The notes under the pieces: generated by a model
Databases searched by the model: none
Told to the model about the DNA's origin: nothing
The model's input: the letters and a program-made list of their open reading frames with translations, nothing else
Shown: in pieces, positions 25,620-34,097 of the stretch
How the letters are laid out: each line of letters opens with the position of its first letter
Position numbering within the stretch: position 1 is the first letter of the stretch
Source: CAYJPA01 sp964371945
GTDB taxonomy: Bacteria > Chloroflexota > Chloroflexia > Thermomicrobiales > UBA6265
Assembly (NCBI GenBank): GCA_964371945.1
Contig: CAYJPA010000035.1
Span: 1 to 53,496 of the forward strand
DNA length: 53,496 nt
Direction of reading: 5' to 3'
Position numbers and translations under genes: made by a program

Positions 25620-27218
25620 ATGATTGGCGTAGATCCGCAACTTGCGACTCCCTCCCCCGGAATCCCACCCGGCGCCACCAGGCTGCGCGGATTCGCGCCT
25701 CGATTGAAACCCACCAGTTACCTTTTCGGCGCTGCAGGTTTCTACTGCCTCGTCGCTCTGACCTGGAGCGTGGCAGGTCGAGAAGATCTCGGAAATGCGC
25801 GGGCATCATCGCTGTGCGCGGTCGTCGCACTGGCGATCGCGCTTGCAGCGATCATCGCCACTACCGGAACAATCGAGAACCGTGGTGAGCTGTTCGGCTG
25901 GGCATCACTTGCCGCCGGCGTCGCATTCATCGCGTCCACGGAAATTGCCAGGTTCAGCGTCATCTGGACCGAGAAAGTGATGACCTGGCACCCAGACGCG
26001 ATCGCCTGGCTGCAGGCGGCCGGCGCCTTAGGCGTGATGATTGGAGTTTTCCTCGTGCTCGGGAACGTTGTTGCTGAGCACACCCGAATTGCATCCGCGA
26101 TTGGTCTTGCTACTTTCTCCGCTACCGTGGCGGTTCCCCTGGTCATCGTTACCCGGCTCCTGGTATCCAGCGATCCAGCCCCTTGGTCAACCATCGCGCC
26201 ACTCATCGCGGTGGCTTTCTCGGTCGCCGCGGTTGTGGTTTCATTCGACACCTGGCGGGCGCGCCACGACGAGTCCGATCTGTCTTCGTCCGGATTGACG
26301 CTGTTTACGGTGTTCATCGCCGTCGCGATTGCTCTCCAGAGTCTTGGGAGTTGGGATGAATCTCCCGGGCTGCTGGCGCTTGGTCGATGGGTCATTCCGG
26401 TGGCAGCGCTCGGCGTAATGTCGGCCGCGATCGACCGCTCCCGGAGTCGTAGGAGCAGCAACGAAATCGCGAAGCTCGCGTGGCCGGAATGGTCCGCCGC
26501 CGCTGGCCGCTGGCCGCTCTTCGGGTCGGCGCTCCTTGTTGCGGCCGCGATCGTTGCGCTGTCGTTCCGTGCGAACATCGCCGCGGATATTGCCGCCGTT
26601 GGCTCGTTGTGTGTTCTGCTTCTCTTCGGACGCCAAGCTCTGACGCTCCAGCTGGAGCTCTCTCGAGCGGAAAGACTTGCCGAGACGGCCGCGGAGCTCG
26701 AGCGGATCGCAAACATCGACATGCTCACCGGTTTGCCGAATAGATCCGCGCTGACCGGACGGCTGGCAGAAGAATTCGAGCGTGCCTTCCGGTACGAGCA
26801 GCCGATGAGCCTGCTCTTCATCGACATCGACCATTTCAAGCGCGTCAATGACTCGCTGGGACACGGCGCCGGCGATTCGGTGCTGCGAGAAGTTGCGGAG
26901 AGTTTGCGATTCACCGCTCGCGGCATCGATTTTGTTGGCCGTTACGGTGGCGAGGAGTTCCTGATCATTGCGCCCGGAACCTGGACGGCAGACGCGATGA
27001 TTTTGGCGGAACGGTTGCGAAACCACGTGCAACGCGTGACGGTGTCAGATCGCGACGGTGACGCGCGGAACATCACCATCAGCATCGGGATTGCCGGCTA
27101 TCCCGAGCATGCGGCCGACGTCAGCTCATTGCTCGAGCGAGCTGATGAAGCGCTCTATCGGGCAAAAGCGGCAGGCAGGAATCAGTCGATACTGTTCGGA
27201 TCCGGCGACGTGGAGTAA
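25620..27218 (+). CDS. Multi-pass membrane diguanylate cyclase (GGEEF)
   Basis: This should make cyclic di-GMP from two GTP. About nine hydrophobic helices (residues ~40-340) form an integral sensor region without a named domain that I can place. A short linker helix leads into the GGDEF domain (about 365-525). It has DMLTGLPNRSALTG, the metal-binding IDIDHFKRVND and the active-site loop RYGGEEF. An intact inhibitory I-site, R-x-x-D in RGID, lies five residues before GGEEF, so product inhibition is expected. No EAL or HD-GYP domain is fused. The 3' end overlaps the end of the opposing exonuclease gene by 37 bases. Confidence 0.9.
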   Translation: MIGVDPQLATPSPGIPPGATRLRGFAPRLKPTSYLFGAAGFYCLVALTWSVAGREDLGNARASSLCAVVALAIALAAIIATTGTIENRGELFGWASLAAGVAFIASTEIARFSVIWTEKVMTWHPDAIAWLQAAGALGVMIGVFLVLGNVVAEHTRIASAIGLATFSATVAVPLVIVTRLLVSSDPAPWSTIAPLIAVAFSVAAVVVSFDTWRARHDESDLSSSGLTLFTVFIAVAIALQSLGSWDESPGLLALGRWVIPVAALGVMSAAIDRSRSRRSSNEIAKLAWPEWSAAAGRWPLFGSALLVAAAIVALSFRANIAADIAAVGSLCVLLLFGRQALTLQLELSRAERLAETAAELERIANIDMLTGLPNRSALTGRLAEEFERAFRYEQPMSLLFIDIDHFKRVNDSLGHGAGDSVLREVAESLRFTARGIDFVGRYGGEEFLIIAPGTWTADAMILAERLRNHVQRVTVSDRDGDARNITISIGIAGYPEHAADVSSLLERADEALYRAKAAGRNQSILFGSGDVE

Positions 27219-27802
27219 ACCCGGCTCGCCGCGGCCATCCCGAGCACAACACCCCGGCATGCCATCGCATCGGCCAGCGCCCGGTGAGTCGGGATCGTCA
27301 GGCCGAATGAATCGGCCGCCTCATGCAAGGGCCTCCAGCGATACCCTTGCGACGGCAGGCGTGGGTCTTTACGGAATGAAGCATAGGCCCGCATCGCGCA
27401 ATGCCATTCCATTTTCGGCAATAGCACGGACGCGGAGGCGCTGCATTGCTCGATCATGGAACGATCGAAGCTAGAGTTGTATGCAACAACAACACGGCCA
27501 TGAAGGATAGTCCTGGCCATTTCGAGCGCTTCCGGCCAGGTCGGCGCAACCGCGACGTGCTCGTTGGTGATGCCGTGGATCAGCATCGCGTCAATCGGAA
27601 TCGGTCGAACGGGGCGAATGAGCTGGTTGAAGACCACCGTGCCATCCAACGCGACGATCGAAAGATCGACGATTTCGGCTCGTGGTCCAAGACCCGTCGT
27701 TTCAGAGTCCAGAAAGAGCACTTCTTTGGTGGCGGCAATTGCTTTGGCCCAGGCAATTGCGCTTGGACGGTCGCTTGGTTTGGGGATCGTCTTGATCGTC
27801 AC
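27182..27802 (-). CDS. DEDDh-family 3'-5' exonuclease (DnaQ-like)
   Basis: The 206-residue protein resembles the epsilon-type exonuclease fold. ExoI is FLDSETTGLG (Asp, Glu), ExoII has Asp in AYNSSFDRSMI and ExoIII is HRALADA (His, Asp), so the DEDDh residues are complete. It may proofread or degrade single-stranded DNA or RNA. It is not fused to a polymerase or helicase. The start is GTG 27802, which overlaps the stop of the upstream oxidoreductase gene (GTGA), implying translational coupling. Its last 37 bases overlap the convergent cyclase gene. Confidence 0.88.
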   Translation of the reverse strand: MTIKTIPKPSDRPSAIAWAKAIAATKEVLFLDSETTGLGPRAEIVDLSIVALDGTVVFNQLIRPVRPIPIDAMLIHGITNEHVAVAPTWPEALEMARTILHGRVVVAYNSSFDRSMIEQCSASASVLLPKMEWHCAMRAYASFRKDPRLPSQGYRWRPLHEAADSFGLTIPTHRALADAMACRGVVLGMAAASRVYSTSPDPNSID

Positions 27803-28596
27803 GAATCTGGGGACTCCTTGGGCGCCGCGGCCCTGAGCAATGTCAGATATGCATCAAGCGTTTCGTCCGCGGCAATCGCACGCACGACGATCTCGTCAGC
27901 ACCGGCAAATGAGCTCAACCGCGCACCAATCGACCGCGAATCACCCGAGACACAGGCGCCAATCGCTGGAACACCCATCCGGTCGAAGTGTGCGGCATAT
28001 TGCGGGTAGCTCGCGTATCGGCCTGCCTCTTCCTCGAGCCGCTTCAATGCCGGTCCGGTTAACGCCACCCGGACGTAGGCTCCAATCCACGGCGCCGGAC
28101 GTCCGGCTTTTGCCGCGGCGGCGCGGGTGACCCCGGCCAGCACGGGCAGATACGAGGAGGTCAGCCAGTTCAAGAGCACGCCGTCCGACGACTCGCCTGC
28201 TACTTCACACATGCGCGGCCCGAGCGCTCCGACCACAATTCGCGCGCTCAGCGTCTCGCGAAGCTCAGTCGCAGCTTCGCGTACGGCATCGCGCGCGCCA
28301 CTTGTCAATCCACCTGATCCGATTCCGATGATCAGCCGGTCTTGCGGTAACCCGAGCTCCGCGACGCGCTGAGCAATCGCCCCGGCGGGCTGGCGGTCCA
28401 CCGGGATGACGCCGACACCGAGTTGAATGCTCGACGTGACAGCAGCGGCCGCGGCCAAGGATGCCAATCCCTCGCCGTTTGGCGTGTCATTTGCCCAAAA
28501 TGTGGCGTACCCGGCAGCCTGGGCGGCGGTTGCCACTTCGGCCGCAACCGGGTGATCGACCGCACCCGCGATTCCAATTCCTCGTGAAACAACCAT
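27799..28596 (-). CDS. LLM-class (luciferase-like) flavin/F420-dependent oxidoreductase
   Basis: The TIM-barrel pattern of luciferase-like monooxygenases is visible: AAQAAGYATFWANDTP near the N-terminus, a central SSIQLGVGVIPVDRQPA and RLIIGIGSG, and GAYVRVALTG further on. At about 265 residues it is short compared with most members (300-350). ATG 28596 is used, with GAGGAG 5 bases upstream. The cofactor (FMN or F420) and substrate cannot be decided. It overlaps the exonuclease gene by 4 bases and lies 28 bases after radC on the same strand. Confidence 0.82.
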   Translation of the reverse strand: MVVSRGIGIAGAVDHPVAAEVATAAQAAGYATFWANDTPNGEGLASLAAAAAVTSSIQLGVGVIPVDRQPAGAIAQRVAELGLPQDRLIIGIGSGGLTSGARDAVREAATELRETLSARIVVGALGPRMCEVAGESSDGVLLNWLTSSYLPVLAGVTRAAAAKAGRPAPWIGAYVRVALTGPALKRLEEEAGRYASYPQYAAHFDRMGVPAIGACVSGDSRSIGARLSSFAGADEIVVRAIAADETLDAYLTLLRAAAPKESPDS

Positions 28597-28624
28597 TCCT
28601 GCTCCTCGCAACAATTCACCGAAC

Positions 28625-29350
28625 TTAGCGTTCGAGTCGAGAGCTCGATCCAGTTGGGAATCCTAAGCCCAGACGTCGAAGGGAAACGTGTCGACCATGG
28701 CCGATCACGAGGTGATCGAGCACCTCGATGTCGAGCAGCTCGCCGGCTTTTGCGATCTCGGTTGTTAGTGAAACGTCGGCCGCGGACGGCGTTGGGTCGC
28801 CTGATGGATGATTGTGCACGATCGCGATTGCGCTCGCATTGAGCTGAACGGCAGGGCGAAAGACCTCGGCGATGCGAACCTGGGCCTGGTTGACGCTGCC
28901 TTGATAGACCATACGGTGCGTCAAAACCCGGTGTTTCGTATCGAGCACCACGACTCGCAACTGCTCCTGGTCGAGCGCGGTCATCTCGATTGCGACGAGA
29001 TTCACGATGTCGTCCGGGGAGGTGATCGAGGGACGCTGGTCCGAGCCGGTTGCGAGTACCCTGCGAGCGATCTCCATGGTTGCTTTGAGTTTTGCTGACT
29101 TAGCGGGACCTAAACCGGTCAGCTTCACGAGATCGTCGAGCTCGAGCTTCATCAGGCCGAGGAACCCGCCGTTCTCTTGCAAGAGCCGCTTGGAAAGCGG
29201 CACAACCGACTCCCCCACCACGCCGGTGTTGAGGATCAGCGCCAGGAGCTCGGCGTCGTTGAGCGACGCCGCGCCACGCAGTTTGAGCCGTTCGCGAGGG
29301 CGCTCGTCCGGCGCCATTTCTTTGATCGAAAAAGAGGGCGAATGAGCCAC
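28625..29350 (-). CDS. radC: RadC/UPF0758 JAMM-domain protein
   Basis: The product has the helix-hairpin-helix part (ELLALILNTG, KLTGLGPAKSAKLKA) followed by the MPN/JAMM domain with the metal-binding motif VHNHPSGDPTPSAADVSLT (His-x-His, Asp). Despite the name, a direct role in DNA repair is not established for the family. Start choice: GTG 29350 gives a normal N-terminus ahead of MAPDERPRERL; TTG 29368 and ATG 29317 are alternatives. It is divergent from ftsY with about 200 bases between them. Confidence 0.88.
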   Translation of the reverse strand: MAHSPSFSIKEMAPDERPRERLKLRGAASLNDAELLALILNTGVVGESVVPLSKRLLQENGGFLGLMKLELDDLVKLTGLGPAKSAKLKATMEIARRVLATGSDQRPSITSPDDIVNLVAIEMTALDQEQLRVVVLDTKHRVLTHRMVYQGSVNQAQVRIAEVFRPAVQLNASAIAIVHNHPSGDPTPSAADVSLTTEIAKAGELLDIEVLDHLVIGHGRHVSLRRLGLGFPTGSSSRLER

Positions 29351-29567
29351 GGCCGTTCCAATCTGCAAAGCACGGGCGAAACGTTCGTCGTAGCGAACCT
29401 ACCGATCGCTGAATCCTACCTCACGCCGAACGCTCGCCGGACAACGCCAAGTTCAGGGTGCGGTTATTTGCCGGTGCTATACTTTGGAGCGGACGGCGAG
29501 GGAGCCGTCACGACCGGGCGCACGCCTGTCGCATCCCCTGAAAACGGTCGCATGGAGTAGGTTGCCG

Positions 29568-30533
29568 GTGGTTTTCAACCGCCTTTTCCGTCGCCGCGTC
29601 GAGATCGATCCGCATCTCGCTGAAGGTCTCGAAAAGACGCGCCGCGGCGTTTTCAGCGAAATCACAAAGCTCTTCGAGCGCAGTGCAATCGACGACGAGC
29701 TGTTCGAAGAACTCGAAATGCTGCTGATCCAGGCGGATGTCGGGTGGGACATCAGCCAACGTCTCGTCCGAGAGCTCAAACAGCGGATCGCTCAAGATGA
29801 TGTCAAAGACCCGCAAGCCGCGCGCGAAATCCTTCGCCTGGAAATGACCGAGCTGCTTGAGCTCGCCACGCGCAATCGCAAGGTCAAGATCTTGCAGCGC
29901 GGGGTGCCGTTTGTGATCATGGTCGTCGGTGTCAACGGCGTCGGCAAGACGACTTCGATTGCCAAGATTGCCGCCTATCACAAGCGGTTCAATCGAACGG
30001 TGATGCTAGCGGCGGGCGACACCTTTCGCGCCGCGGCGATCGATCAACTGAAAATCTGGGGCGACCGGCTGGAGATTCCGGTCATCGCGCATGAGCAGGG
30101 CTCCGATCCCGGAGCCGTGGTTTTCGACGCGATGCAGGCCGCGCACAATCGCAACATCGACGTCTTGATCGTTGACACCGCCGGCCGTCTCCACAACAAG
30201 GCCAACTTGATGGCGGAGCTGAGCAAAATCCGCAAGATCATGCAGCGCCATGTCGTGGACGCGCCGCAAGAAGTGCTCCTGGTGATCGACGCGTCGACCG
30301 GTCAAAACGGATTGGTGCAAGCGCAGGAATTCACGAAATCGGTCGATATTACCGATATCATGATCGCGAAACTCGACGGCACGTCCAAGGGTGGAATCGC
30401 CTTTTCCGTGTCGAAAGAGATCGGCACGCCGATCTCCTACATCGGGACCGGTGAAAAGGCCACTGACTTCGCGGAGTTCCGGCCCGAAACCTATGTCGAT
30501 TCGCTCTTCTTTGGCGATGGCGAAGGACTCTAG
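29568..30533 (+). CDS. ftsY: Signal recognition particle receptor FtsY
   Basis: FtsY is the SRP receptor GTPase at the cytoplasmic membrane. The N domain starts at FNRLFRRRVEIDP. The G domain has G1 GVNGVGKTTSIAKIA, the DTFRAAAIDQLKIW insertion box, G3 DTAGRLHNKANLM and G4 AKLDGTSKGG, with GTGEKATDFAEF near the end. I place the start at GTG 29568, with AGG and GGAG just upstream; TTG 29562 is the nearest alternative. The long acidic A domain of E. coli FtsY is absent, so membrane contact likely uses the short basic N-terminal helix. ffh follows after 12 bases, giving an SRP operon. Confidence 0.94.
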   Translation: MVFNRLFRRRVEIDPHLAEGLEKTRRGVFSEITKLFERSAIDDELFEELEMLLIQADVGWDISQRLVRELKQRIAQDDVKDPQAAREILRLEMTELLELATRNRKVKILQRGVPFVIMVVGVNGVGKTTSIAKIAAYHKRFNRTVMLAAGDTFRAAAIDQLKIWGDRLEIPVIAHEQGSDPGAVVFDAMQAAHNRNIDVLIVDTAGRLHNKANLMAELSKIRKIMQRHVVDAPQEVLLVIDASTGQNGLVQAQEFTKSVDITDIMIAKLDGTSKGGIAFSVSKEIGTPISYIGTGEKATDFAEFRPETYVDSLFFGDGEGL

Positions 30534-30545
30534 CAGAGGCAAGCG

Positions 30546-31883
30546 ATGTTTGAATCACTCTCCGACCGGTTGAATGAAACGTTTGGGCGGCTATCGCGCA
30601 AGGGCCGCATGACCGAACAGGACGTCGACGAAGCGATGCGCGAAGTCCGCCGGGCGCTGCTCGAAGCGGACGTCAACTTCAAGGTCGTCAAGGATTTCGT
30701 CGCCGCCGTTCGAGAGCGCGCGATCGGTCAGGATGTGCTCAAGTCGCTCACGCCCGCGCAGACCGCGATCGGGATCGTCAACGAAGAACTGATCAAGGTT
30801 CTCGGGACCGATCGCGAGCCGCTTCGAGCGCCGGACAAGCCGCCGCAAATCCTGATGCTGGTCGGGCTACAGGGCTCGGGCAAGACAACTCACGCCGCCA
30901 AGCTTGCCGTCCATCTCCGGAAGGAAGGACGTAATCCCGTTCTGGTCGCCGGCGACATCTACCGGCCGGCCGCGGTGAATCAACTGCAGTCGCTCGGGCG
31001 TCAGATCAACATCCCGGTGTACGAAGAGGGCGTCCAAAAGAGCCCGGTCGATATCGCGAACAACGCGGTCAAGTTCGCGATCGAGCGGGGATACAACCCG
31101 GTCATCGTCGACACCGCGGGTCGCCTGCAAATCGACGAGCGCATGATGCAAGAGCTCGTCGATGTCAAAAACAAGATCAAACCGACCGAGATTCTGCTCG
31201 TCGCGGACGCGATGACCGGCCAGGAAGCGGTCAGCGTCGCGCAGGCATTCCATGCGCGGCTCGGCGTGACCGGGCTCATCCTGACCAAGATGGACGGTGA
31301 CGCCCGCGGCGGAGCGGCGCTCTCGATCCGCGCGGTTACCGGGGTACCGATCAAGTTCATCGGCACGGGGGAGAAGGTCGACGCGCTCGAGCCCTTCTAC
31401 CCGGAGCGGCTCGCCGGGCGCATCCTCGGGATGGGCGACATCCTGTCGCTGGTCGACAAGGCACGCGAGCAGACCGATGAAAAAGATGCGAAGCGCATGC
31501 AGGACAGGATGCTGAAGGGTCAATTCGATCTCGAGGACTTCCTGGACCAGTTGCAGAAACTGCGAAACATGGGTCCGCTCAACCAGTTGCTCGAAATGAT
31601 CCCGGGAATCGGCTCGCAGCTCCGGCAGGCGAAGCAGCAGGTCTCCGAGGACGACTTGAAGGGAATCGAGGCAATCATCCGCGCAATGACCCCGGACGAG
31701 CGCCGGAACCCGCAGGTGATCGGCCGCTCGCGGCGGATTCGAATTGCAAAAGGCTCTGGCAGCCAGATTCACGAAGTCAAAGATCTCATCAATCAGTTCG
31801 ATCAAATGAAGAAAATGATGGGCGATCTTGGCGTTATGGCCAAAAAGGGAAAGATGCCCAAGGGCTTCCCGCAAATGCGGTAA
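30546..31883 (+). CDS. ffh: Signal recognition particle protein Ffh
   Basis: Ffh is the SRP54 homologue that binds signal sequences and 4.5S RNA. The N domain is followed by the G domain with G1 GLQGSGKTTHAAKLA, DIYRPAAVNQLQ, G3 DTAGRLQIDERMM, G4 TKMDGDARGG and FIGTGEKVDALEPF. The M domain begins near FDLEDFLDQLQKLRNMG and contains SRRIRIAKGSG, the RNA-binding loop, with a Met/Lys-rich C-terminus. The length of 445 residues is standard. AGAGG lies upstream of the ATG, and the gene follows ftsY in the same operon. rpsP, often next to ffh, is not here. Confidence 0.96.
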   Translation: MFESLSDRLNETFGRLSRKGRMTEQDVDEAMREVRRALLEADVNFKVVKDFVAAVRERAIGQDVLKSLTPAQTAIGIVNEELIKVLGTDREPLRAPDKPPQILMLVGLQGSGKTTHAAKLAVHLRKEGRNPVLVAGDIYRPAAVNQLQSLGRQINIPVYEEGVQKSPVDIANNAVKFAIERGYNPVIVDTAGRLQIDERMMQELVDVKNKIKPTEILLVADAMTGQEAVSVAQAFHARLGVTGLILTKMDGDARGGAALSIRAVTGVPIKFIGTGEKVDALEPFYPERLAGRILGMGDILSLVDKAREQTDEKDAKRMQDRMLKGQFDLEDFLDQLQKLRNMGPLNQLLEMIPGIGSQLRQAKQQVSEDDLKGIEAIIRAMTPDERRNPQVIGRSRRIRIAKGSGSQIHEVKDLINQFDQMKKMMGDLGVMAKKGKMPKGFPQMR

Positions 31884-31984
31884 CAGTCAGACCATGCGCT
31901 CGCCGGCAATGCTATCATTATGAAAGTATTGAGCGCGTTCACCGACACGACCGCGCATCGACGTATGGAATTACAGGAGAAATC

Positions 31985-32530
31985 ATGGTTGCCCCGGTTA
32001 CCGTCTACTCGACCAAAACCTGCCCATGGTGCGATCGCGCAAAGGAGTACCTGCGCGCAAACAACGTGCCGTATGTAGACAAGGATGTCGCTTCCGATTA
32101 CGAGGCGGCGATGGAGATGATCAAGCGCTCAGGTCAGCAGGGCGTTCCCGTCATTGCAACTGAGGATGAAGTGATCCTCGGCTTCGATCAGGCAAAGCTT
32201 GCCCGGCTCGCCCAGAAATTCGCCGGTCCGAAGCGCCCCCCGCTCGGCCTGTTGGCGGCGGACGTGGAGCAGTATCGGAGCAAGCATCCGGAAGCAGCCG
32301 AAACCATTCCGGCCGGCACGAAGGGCGTCTACGCTGGAGAGATCCGTGCCGGATCGGTGGCGGAAGCTGCTGGTTTGCGTCGCGGAGACGTGATCCAGAG
32401 CGTGGCTGGAAAGCGGGTCCGCAACATGGCGGCGCTCGATCAACTCATCAACACGCTGAAGGCAGGCGAAAGCGTCACCGTGCGATACCTGCGCGGCAGT
32501 GAAGAGATCAATAGCTCGCTCCAGTTCTAG
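31985..32530 (+). CDS. Glutaredoxin-like domain fused to a PDZ domain
   Basis: Residues 1-75 form a short glutaredoxin/NrdH-like domain with the redox pair C13-Pro-Trp-C16 (TCPWCDRAK) and the cis-Pro region QGVPVIATED. The GFDQAKL segment is typical. After a linker of about 35 residues, residues ~112-180 match a PDZ domain (GSVAEAAGLRRGDVIQSVAG and a VRYLRG strand). No signal peptide or membrane helix is present, so the protein is probably cytoplasmic. The PDZ domain may deliver the redox centre to particular C-terminal peptides or simply bind a partner (inference). TTACAGGAG precedes the ATG. I do not recall this domain order as a common named family. Confidence 0.88.
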   Translation: MVAPVTVYSTKTCPWCDRAKEYLRANNVPYVDKDVASDYEAAMEMIKRSGQQGVPVIATEDEVILGFDQAKLARLAQKFAGPKRPPLGLLAADVEQYRSKHPEAAETIPAGTKGVYAGEIRAGSVAEAAGLRRGDVIQSVAGKRVRNMAALDQLINTLKAGESVTVRYLRGSEEINSSLQF

Positions 32531-32584
32531 GTCAGGTTGGCAGACGCTATGTAATCTGGAGATCCAGCCGGCGGAGGTGGTGGG

Positions 32585-33088
32585 TTGGACACGCTCTCGA
32601 ACCTTGAGATTTTCGAGCGCATCGCCATCGCCCTGCTCATCGGCAGCGTCATCGGGCTCGAACGTGAATGGAGCTCCAAGCCGGCCGGCATTCGAACATA
32701 CGCGCTCGTCTGTCAGGGCTCGGCACTCTTCATGATCGTCGGACTACTCCTCGGTGAACAATATCAGGGCAGGGTCACGGGGCTCGATCCGTCGAGAATC
32801 GCGTCGACTGTTGCTCAGGGGATCGGTTTTATTGCGGGGGGCGTTATTTTCGGCCATGGCGGCCGGGTCAAGGGCCTGACGACCGCGGCCGGGATTTGGG
32901 TCACCGCGGCACTCGGACTCATGGTTGGCGCGGGATTTTACGTGGTGGCGCTAATAGGAGTTGGAGCAGCGATCTTCGTGCTGTTGCCCTTGCATTGGGT
33001 GGAACGGAAGCTCACGGCCCGGCGGGACGAACTGACGGCGGCTCGAAAGGGGATTATCGTACACGCTAACGATCCAGCCAACGTGTAG
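32585..33088 (+). CDS. MgtC/SapB-family membrane protein
   Basis: The 167-residue protein has four or five hydrophobic helices and the family signatures IGLEREWSSKPAGIRTYALV and QGIGFIAGGVIF, then KGLTTAAGIWVTAALGLMVG. Characterised MgtC proteins inhibit the F-type ATP synthase or affect Mg homeostasis; most members are uncharacterised. The soluble C-terminal ACT-like domain of virulence MgtC is absent. Start TTG 32585 is supported by GGAGG 7 bases upstream. Its end overlaps the opposing SpoU-type methyltransferase by 23 bases. Confidence 0.85.
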   Translation: MDTLSNLEIFERIAIALLIGSVIGLEREWSSKPAGIRTYALVCQGSALFMIVGLLLGEQYQGRVTGLDPSRIASTVAQGIGFIAGGVIFGHGGRVKGLTTAAGIWVTAALGLMVGAGFYVVALIGVGAAIFVLLPLHWVERKLTARRDELTAARKGIIVHANDPANV

Positions 33089-33716
33089 CGATAGCATCGA
33101 GCTCTTCGACTGTCAGTTTTGAACCATCGTACGCTCCGGCAAGGCGACGCTGGCGCATCGCCTCGAAGAGGCAGACCGCGCAGGCGACCGAGATGTTGAG
33201 GCTTTCGATCATCCCCTGCATTGGAATTCTAAGCGTTCCGTCCGCTGACTCGATGGCTTCCGGGGAAACTCCCCGCGTTTCATTCCCAAACACAAGCGCG
33301 ATCGGCCGCGTCAGATCGAGGTCGATCAGGTCGATCGAGTCGACCGCCAGGGCGGTTGCGTACACGTTGAATCCTCGTGAGCGGAGCACATTGAAGCATT
33401 GCTCTGCAGATTCGTGATGCTCGATATCGATCCACTTTGCCGCGCTGCCGGACGTTGTTCGCGCATAGGCTTTGGTCGGGAGTTGCTCCTGGCTATAGAT
33501 CGTGTGCACCCTGAGAATTCCGACCGCGTCGCACGAGCGCAAAACCGCGCTGACATTGTGCGGATCGTGCACGTTCTCAAGCACGACAGTCAGGTCTGGT
33601 TGTCGTCTCGACAAGACCTCGCGGATGCGTTGGTGACGGCGATCGGTCCGCGGCCACTTCGACGTCTTAGCTTCCTGCAGTTTGGCAAGTTTGCGCCGAT
33701 CTTCGGCCCGAATCAC
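33066..33716 (-). CDS. SpoU/TrmH-family RNA 2'-O-methyltransferase
   Basis: This SPOUT-fold enzyme probably methylates a ribose 2'-OH of tRNA or rRNA. Motif 1 is ENVHDPHNVSAVLRSCDAVG, motif 2 is LVFGNETRGVSPEAI and motif 3 is RIPMQGMIESLNISVACAV, all intact. The N-terminus resembles the TrmH group for guanosine-18 of tRNA, with a C-terminal extension of about 25 residues after the knot. The start is GTG 33716, with GGGAG 9 bases upstream. The target (tRNA Gm18 is most likely) is inferred from similarity of motifs only. Confidence 0.87.
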   Translation of the reverse strand: MIRAEDRRKLAKLQEAKTSKWPRTDRRHQRIREVLSRRQPDLTVVLENVHDPHNVSAVLRSCDAVGILRVHTIYSQEQLPTKAYARTTSGSAAKWIDIEHHESAEQCFNVLRSRGFNVYATALAVDSIDLIDLDLTRPIALVFGNETRGVSPEAIESADGTLRIPMQGMIESLNISVACAVCLFEAMRQRRLAGAYDGSKLTVEELDAIATRWLDR

Positions 33717-33878
33717 TGTCGCATTCTCCCTCCGCCCAACCGGTATGCCGGTTCAATCGAAAGTACCGGGGTACCCACCTGACATGGGAGTATTTCGCTA
33801 ATCCGCGGGCTATGTTTGCTTCTTGTCCTGCCGTAGGCTCCGAGTGTCGCCGTAGTCGCTGCACAGGGAGGATGGGCC

Positions 33879-34097
33879 ATGGACACCAGGAAGCTCATCG
33901 CACGCAAGATCTTCGCGCTGATCGCGTTGTTTGCAATCGCCGCCGCGGTCTTTGAACTTGCGCCCCCCGCGACACGCCTCGTCGTCGCGCTTTTAGCTCT
34001 TCCGCTCGAAACGGCGATCATCGTTTCGCTCCTCATCGGCGCCGATCAACACCGTCCACACTCGTACTCTCCAAGACGACACTCTCTCGCGGATTAG
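33879..34097 (+). CDS. Small two-helix membrane protein
   Basis: The 72-residue product starts at an ATG preceded by GGGAGGATGG, a strong ribosome site. Two hydrophobic helices (about 10-28 and 33-53) are separated by APPATR and followed by a His/Arg/Ser-rich tail. No family is recognised. Its last 65 bases overlap the end of the opposing SprT-like gene, so one of the two ends may be wrong. The good ribosome site and the membrane pattern favour a real gene. Confidence 0.45.
   Translation: MDTRKLIARKIFALIALFAIAAAVFELAPPATRLVVALLALPLETAIIVSLLIGADQHRPHSYSPRRHSLAD

Noticed and set aside
25742..26926. A 394-codon minus-strand frame under the diguanylate cyclase
   Set aside because: It has Ser/Ala/Arg-rich composition, no motif and no ribosome site; the plus-strand GGDEF domain is certain.
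30867..31874. A 335-codon minus-strand frame under ffh
   Set aside because: It lies wholly antisense to the conserved Ffh sequence and is explained by GC-rich third positions.
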